A stretch of 24,565 bases of DNA from Chara braunii (lineage: Eukaryota > Streptophyta > Charophyceae > Charales > Characeae): assembly GCA_003427395.1 (NCBI GenBank), contig BFEA01000080.1, forward strand, positions 3,451,799 through 3,476,363, given 5' to 3'. This document shows, in pieces, positions 19,146 through 24,565 of this stretch. The position numbers and the translations under genes were made by a program. Numbering within the stretch: position 1 is the first letter of the stretch; every line of letters starts with the position of its first letter. The notes under the pieces were generated by a model that searched no databases, was not told the origin of the DNA, and saw only the letters and a program-made list of their open reading frames with translations.

Positions 19146-19993
19146 TTCTTAGGAGATAAATTATATTTGACAGGTGGCGGTTATGACAATCCACCCTGTA
19201 TGAGGGAAATTTTGTCATAGGTCTACCTTGCTTTAAGCATTGGTTTGAATGTAGGGTTAAACTTAGTTTATAGAAGGACCTTGAGTGACAATGTGTTATG
19301 GAGGTTCATCCGTCACACACTTATAGTCTAGTCTTAGAAATTGGTTTATCTTGTGTTAAAGGACCTTCGTTTGATTGATTCGATTCATGATTTGAGTAGT
19401 TTCAACTTTAATCTCACGAGGATCATCTTCTGTTATCACTGATAATAGGTCGGTTGGTTGATCGCTGACTTGTCGGCTCACAACACAACTTTGCTCATAC
19501 CTATACCTCAACTTGATGCCTTAGCCCTGAGATTTGATATGTTTCTTTCAGGGTTTTAACTGAACTTCTTTTAATGAACATTATAAATAACTTATGAGAT
19601 TTTATGAAAATTTGGACTATGACTGGGGCTTAAGTGTATAAGGCGTGGTGTGAGTTACGGATAATAGTGAAGTTGACCACATTGGTGCATGGCAATGTGG
19701 GGTTCGTTTGTGTCTGTGTTTTATGCAGGTCAGTGTTTTGGGGCTTGTGTACGAGCTTTACTTTGGAGGCAGTGAGAATGATAACCATGTGTCGCACGAT
19801 CTGTATATCTGATGGGTTTATATTCCTTTTTTTTTATTCTATATCGAGTTCTGATTCGATATATGGGTATCGGGTTGGTTGATTATTTTTCTGATTGATT
19901 TTGCTTGTTAATTTTTACAGTTGGACGTTGGAGTCTGTGACAACCGTCAAAGTCAAACCCCTTGAGATCTCTTCAGGCCCTAGATGATGGATT

Positions 19994-20006
19994 TGGTATC
20001 CAAGAC
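19994..20006 (+). other. PBS-like sequence directly after E1
   Basis: TGGTATCCAAGAC begins right at the end of E1 homology. Plant LTR retroelements often carry TGGTATCAGAGC there, complementary to the 3' end of initiator tRNA-Met. Seven bases match exactly, then one extra base and changes follow. It supports E1 as a 5' LTR, but it is short and could be chance. Confidence 0.4.
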
Positions 20007-20119
20007 GATAAGAGACGATTGTCTACACAAGTATGAATCTGTGTACCACCCACTCTCCGCAGGATGCAGAAGAGGGTGTGACTCTCAACCACACTTGACG
20101 GTTGTCTAGCGTCGAGAGA

Positions 20120-20190
20120 TTAACCCCTCAAGGCGCGTGTCAGCCGACACTTGAGTGTCGAAAGTGACCCTCGAGATTAACGAGGACCGC
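20120..20190. other. Cluster of small hairpins after the PBS-like site
   Basis: CGACACT-TG-AGTGTCG is a perfect 7-bp stem, followed by CCTCG-AGATTAA-CGAGG. GAGATTAAC also occurs twice. In an LTR element this position would be the RNA leader. A function is not shown. Confidence 0.5.
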
Positions 20191-20239
20191 ATGATTATGG
20201 GTATTACATAGTACGCCATCATTACGACTACTTGCGAAT

Positions 20240-21399
20240 GCTTGCATTGGTAGTCGATATGAGAAGGCCCTGCGTCCGCGCAGTTTTATACCAAGTTTCG
20301 TGCGTGTTGCCTATCCGATTTTCGCGTTGGAAGGTTATGGGATGGCTACAAAAGGGACTAGGAGTGTTGTTGTGTTGTTTGTTTTGTGTCGTTTTGTGTG
20401 TGTGTTGTGGTGTCGTGGTGAGTGAGATGCGTCATAGTCGACCGACGACGAGTCGCGCCTGGGACTTCAACCCCCTAGTGCGTCGGTTCCCGTGCGGGTC
20501 CGATAGAGGAGTGCGACCGGACGTACCCCCTATGGTACAACGAACAAGAAACGCCTTTGGCTGGTCCACCTCTGCGATTGCAACTGATTAACTTCCATAC
20601 TGTGGACTGGTAGCTCGGCGGGGATACGCCCATCGAAGGGAGGTGACAGCTCCCCCAGGTGGAGGTAAGTCGTGCCTCGCGTAGGCCCTATCCTATCGTA
20701 GGGGCTCGCGAGAGGTATGGCTGGCGCACTTGACCGGAGCGGCTTGCGGAAGCGTCATGTGTATTGCAACGAGGATTAGACCAACTCCTGCGTGACGCGG
20801 CCGGGAGGGTCCCGCCCTGCGCGCCGAGGGACCGATGCGCCCGACAACGTGAGAGGGATAAAAAAGTAAAAACGAGAGGGAGTGAATCTTGGTGTAGGTT
20901 CACCCCAGGTGTGTTTGAAATTGAAGATCGCGAGTGCGACGAAGACGAACACGACTATCACGAGAAGGAAGATTGCCCTTCTCACCCGACTCTTAACAGA
21001 ATCGGGTGAGCAAGGAGTCGAAATCAAAGTTCTTGCATAAGGAGGTCTCACTAGTAGAGTTAGTTTTGGAAGTGAGGAAGTAGGTCAGTCGACATAGAAG
21101 AATAAAGTTGGGAGGTAGGTGTCGGGGCAGAGCAGATATAGCGGAGAGAAAGTTATCGATTCCGCGCACCTTCTAACGAGAATCACTGAGGAGAGATGGA
21201 GAGTGGGGGGCAAGCGACCCCTATTATGAAGTTAGCATTAGTAGTAGATTAGTAAATTAGGAGTTGAGGAAAAGGGGCGTGCACCGAGTTATGGCGGAGA
21301 TAGCGATAGAGGAGATTTTGCACGTCTCACCAAATCGATTCAGGTGAAGTGACGAGACTAGCGCATGGCAAATTCGAAGGTGAGGATAAATTCAATGAT

Positions 21400-21400
<1 letters not shown>
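20240..21400 (+). mobile_element. E2 copy 4, plus strand, internally deleted
   Basis: 20560-20710 matches the front of E2 copy 2 (CCACCTCTGCGATTGCA, TAGCTCGG, CTATCCTATCGTAGGGG). 20950-21080 matches 14640-14760 around the 13-bp hairpin. The tRNA-like modules, T-run and coding relic that should lie between are missing, so this is a deletion derivative. It is enclosed by two E1 copies in the same orientation. Confidence 0.65.
20981..21010. other. 13-bp hairpin, tetraloop TAAC (E2 copy 4)
   Basis: Arms CTCACCCGACTCT and AGAATCGGGTGAG pair at 12 of 13 positions. Against the hairpin at 14666-14695, the T-A pair at arm position 6 has become C-G on both sides. A further related stem (GTCTC-ACC ... 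GGT-GA ... GAGAC) lies at about 21323-21357. Confidence 0.88.
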
Positions 21401-22109
<709 letters not shown>

Positions 22110-22110
<1 letters not shown>

Positions 22111-22975
22111 AGTAGAACGTACTTACCTTGTACCAGTGCGCAGGTTACACAGAGGAAGGAAAGCACTTCAGATAGGAGGATGTGTCTTTCCGTATTTTGA
22201 ACATAATATTCACCCTCATTTTATTCAACTTACAAGCGGTGGGAGGGAAGGCTAACCTGTTGATGGGTGCCCTGTTTGTCCTGGCTACTGAAGGAGTGCG
22301 AAGCCAGACAAGAACTTGGAGACTTGCCTGTTTAGCCAAAAGCGGTGCCGACTGTGTCAAATAGAATGGCAAGAGGTCAACTGCGAGTCTGCAGGTTTAC
22401 CCGTTGGCAGGTGAACTAATATTTTGTTGAACAAACTAGGTGCAGGCGAGCAACGATGAGGGGAGTTGCAGGTTGAATACTTACCTTGTTGGCTGATTCG
22501 CTGCCCATCCCATTGAGCCGAAGAAGTAAGGAGACAACGGTAGGGCCAAAGACTTACCTACTAACTAGTGAGCTGCTCGGCCTGCTTAACAGAGAAGAAG
22601 GAGGCGGGCCACAAGGCTGCAGACCTGCCTGCTGACCGTGCGCTGCTATCTCATTGGAGCGGTAAAGCGAGGGAAAAAACGCGGAGTTAGAACTCACCTA
22701 CGAGACGATGTAATGTTGAACTCGTCAAGCGAAGCTGGAGAAGACCAGCCGCAAGAACTGAAGATTTGTCTGCTGACCGGTAAGCCTCTCGTCCCATCAG
22801 CCTAGGCAGTAATGGGCGAGCTGCGAGGTGCAGACCACGCTGTTGGCGGGTGGACTGTTCATCCACTGAGTGAAGTAGCCGGAGGCGAGCCGAGAGGTTG
22901 CAAACTCACCCATAGCTAATGCGCTTGGGATCGCGAGCTTGTAAAGTGGCTGAGATTGTTGTAGGAGGGACTTTG
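22110..22975 (+). repeat. Old minisatellite, about 71-bp period, at least 11 units
   Basis: An ACTTACCTG-like anchor recurs at about 22121, 22251, 22322, 22396, 22479, 22552, 22623, 22692, 22764, 22834 and 22904. Most gaps are 69-74 bp; the first (130) may hide a lost unit and one is 83. The unit reads roughly GGTTGCAGACTTACCTG, TTGGC, a variable part with CTGCTCG or CATTGAGC, then GAAGAAG-GGAGGCGAGC. Units are strongly diverged, so the array is ancient. It lies just before E1 copy 3. Confidence 0.85.
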
Positions 22976-22979
22976 CTGC

Positions 22980-22991
22980 AAGAGGGAGAAG
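22980..22991 (+). other. Purine run directly before E1 copy 3 (PPT-like)
   Basis: AAGAGGGAGAAG is followed by TGTCAG. A polypurine tract next to a TG start is the usual 3' LTR border. E1 copy 2 also starts after a purine run (GAGAAGAGG, 17096-17104). The call is suggestive only. Confidence 0.35.
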
Positions 22992-24565
22992 TGTCAGAAA
23001 GTCAACAGTTGATAAATTTACTTTAATTGACCAAGCTGCAGAGTGATTTTTTACCATCATCGAGGGGCTCTCAGATGTTTGAAGGATTCAAGGTCCTCTC
23101 ACGCGAGTATGAGTGCACCTTCCTTGTATCTGAGCATCTGAACTTCTCTCCTTCTTCCCTTGTTATTCTAAGGTTTTGATAGGAAGGCGACAAGTGCGAT
23201 TCCAACCCGTAATCCATACCAAGGCCTCTATGGGAGGTTCAACGCACCGATTGCGGGAGCTCTACCAAAACGTAGGCGAGGTTCTGGAGGTAGGGATTTG
23301 AGTGGTAATCTTCATCTCTTTCTATAACCCCAGTTAACACTCTTGCTTATACATTTTGCTACAGTTTGACTGTGTATACTTCATGCACCCCTACATGTTT
23401 TATGTTTGACTTTCTGGACTTAAACCAAAGTTAAGTAAAGGAATGCATGCGCAATCTCAGTTTCATCTTTGTTTTCTGTCCGAATTCAGATTGAAGAAGA
23501 GTTTCGAATTGAAGGAAGGCGGGAGAAAGATGGTTTTGTTTGCGATTGAACTGGTTCTAATTTGAATTGAGCGGGGATATGTTTATTTTGATTACCTGGA
23601 GGACCAGACTTTGTTTCTAAGTTGGATGATCTGGTTGTTTTAACTTGCAAGGGCTATCTGTGATTACATTTTCAGGGACCAAACTTCGTTTCCATGTTGA
23701 ACGGTTTGGTCGCCTTGGTTTATTTTAAAATTTTCGGCGTGGGACTGAACTTCGTTTCTAAGTTAAATGGGTCAATCTTCTTATGTTTTATTATCGTTTC
23801 TGAAAAATCAAGTTTCAACTTTGTTTCTCAGTGCAACGACTCGAACATCTTTTTGTTTATTTTGAGGGAGATCAGATAAGGGACAAGTCTTTGTTTCTAA
23901 GTTGAATGGTTGGATCCGGAGCCACACACATGTATGAACCAAAAAATAATTTTATCTACACTTTATTATTATTATATTTTATGAACATGCTAGTCAAACT
24001 TTGTTTATAAGTTCAATGGTCTGACTGTAGCTTATTATAATGAAAAAAAATATTAATTAAGAATATTAGTTGGTGGTAAGACGAGGCAGAGTGAACTTTA
24101 TTTCTAAGTTGAATGGTTTAGTCTTATGCTACCTTAAAAAACTAAGGGCATAAAAATGTATATAACTTGGCAACTTAAATAGTTCAGGGCAATTGTACTT
24201 TATTTCTAAGATGAATAACTTAGTCACATGCTAGTGCCCAAAGAGAAGAAAAGTAGTAGTGCCATGTGTTTGTGTATATTCAATGGCAAGTTAGACTTTG
24301 TTTCTCAGGTGAATGGTCTAGCTCTATGCCTTACGTAAGTTAGGTAGAAAGGAAAAATTATTGAGGGAGAATGAACTATTGTTGACAAGCTTTACCTTGA
24401 ACTTTGGTGAGAGTATTTCCTCTTTGTGGTATGGACTTGCATGTGGCTGAGTGTGAGCTTCTACTTAGTTTGAGTTTCAATTTGAAAGGTAGTTGCTTCA
24501 GTTGCTCGCCACGTACTGGATTTGTAGGAGTTAATTCAATTCTTGCATTCTTTTAGCTAACTTTT
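22992..24565 (+). mobile_element. E1 copy 3, plus strand, cut by the window end
   Basis: Direct repeat of 17105-18540. Shared landmarks: CCATCAT-G-GGGGC-CTCAG (23054), ACTTCTC-CCTTCTT (23140), AACCCGTA (23206), CACCGATTGCGGGAGCT (23246), GGACCAGAC (23601), GCTAGTCAAAC (23990), AGTTAGAC (24289), GGCTGAGTG (24445) and TTCAATTCTTGCATT (24534). Between 23310 and 23580 it keeps sequence missing from copy 2, including the paralogous empty site of the MITE (about 23445-23470). No coding sequence. Confidence 0.8.
23603..24323 (+). repeat. Hairpin-module series of E1 copy 3
   Basis: Stems: ACCAGA / TCTGGT (23603-23608, 23630-23635); GACCAAAC / GTTTGGTC, perfect 8 bp (23677-23684, 23704-23711); AGTCAAAC / GTCTGACT (23992-23999, 24019-24026); AGTTAGAC / GTCTAGCT with one T-G pair (24289-24296, 24316-24323). 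The loop is of the type TTTGTTTCTAAGTTGAATG in nearly all modules, including several with eroded stems near 23750, 23890, 24100 and 24205. Confidence 0.85.

Larger units (their letters stand above)
17105..19992 (+). mobile_element. E1 copy 2, plus strand: LTR-like repeat of about 2.9 kb
   Basis: This is the full-length reference copy. In order it has: a GC-richer head (17105-17460) with GGCCATCATTG, CTTCTTAATCTAAG, TTGCAACCC and CACCGATTGCGGGAGCT; the hairpin-module zone (17470-18210); a 107-bp duplication; the 123-bp array; a CCACCCTGTAT hairpin (19169-19200); and an end at AGATGATGGA. It matches 2262-5790 inverted and 22992-24565 direct. The end is followed at once by a PBS-like TGGTATC. 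No coding capacity was found. By structure it is a candidate long terminal repeat, but no clear TG...CA ends remain. Confidence 0.75.

Overview
The window reads as repeat-dense, non-coding eukaryotic DNA with long GT, AT and GA microsatellites and no intact gene on either strand. The only recognisable protein is a broken hAT-superfamily transposase with a plant-style BED zinc finger and a DUF659-like core. Its wording resembles hAT families I associate with plant and charophyte (Chara-like) genomes. That lineage guess is from memory and unverified.

Layout: 1-111 is microsatellite. 442-2245 is the hAT pseudogene on +, cut off before its C-terminal domain. From about 2.26 kb to 20 kb the window is one very large, old inverted repeat centred near 11 kb, built from two repeat families that I call E1 and E2. 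E1 is AT-rich, about 2.9-3.1 kb, and has copies at 2262-5790 (-), 17105-19992 (+) and 22992-24565 (+, cut by the window end). E2 is GC-richer, carries tRNA-like modules and worn-out coding sequence, and has copies at 8160-10240 (-), 11560-13330 (+), 13330-14360 (+) and, internally deleted, 20240-21400 (+). The left arm reads E2-E1 on the minus strand. The right half reads E2-E2-E1-E2-E1 on the plus strand. A PBS-like sequence (TGGTATC) directly after the middle E1 and a purine run directly before the last E1 fit E1 being the long terminal repeat, and E2 the internal part, of a decayed non-autonomous LTR retroelement. This is inference.

Inside E1 there are two unusual structures. The first is a row of short hairpin modules whose stems differ from module to module but stay complementary, while their loops are nearly uniform within each E1 copy and differ between copies. 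The second is an array of five 123-bp monomers in strict A-B-A-B-A order, present in the same order in two E1 copies. Inside E2 there are tRNA-like pieces (one like tRNA-Gln), a short palindrome kept in several copies, a 13-bp hairpin with a compensatory base change between copies, and a conserved coding relic of unknown family.

A nested 395-bp MITE (4901-5295) with TIRs and a near-perfect 8-bp target duplication interrupts one E1; the last E1 copy preserves the paralogous empty site. Later local changes include a 96-bp tandem duplication (4289-4480), a 177-bp tandem duplication (15241-15594), an old minisatellite of about 71 bp (22110-22975) and a 100-bp GA tract (21762-21861). All homologies were read by eye; no identities were computed.
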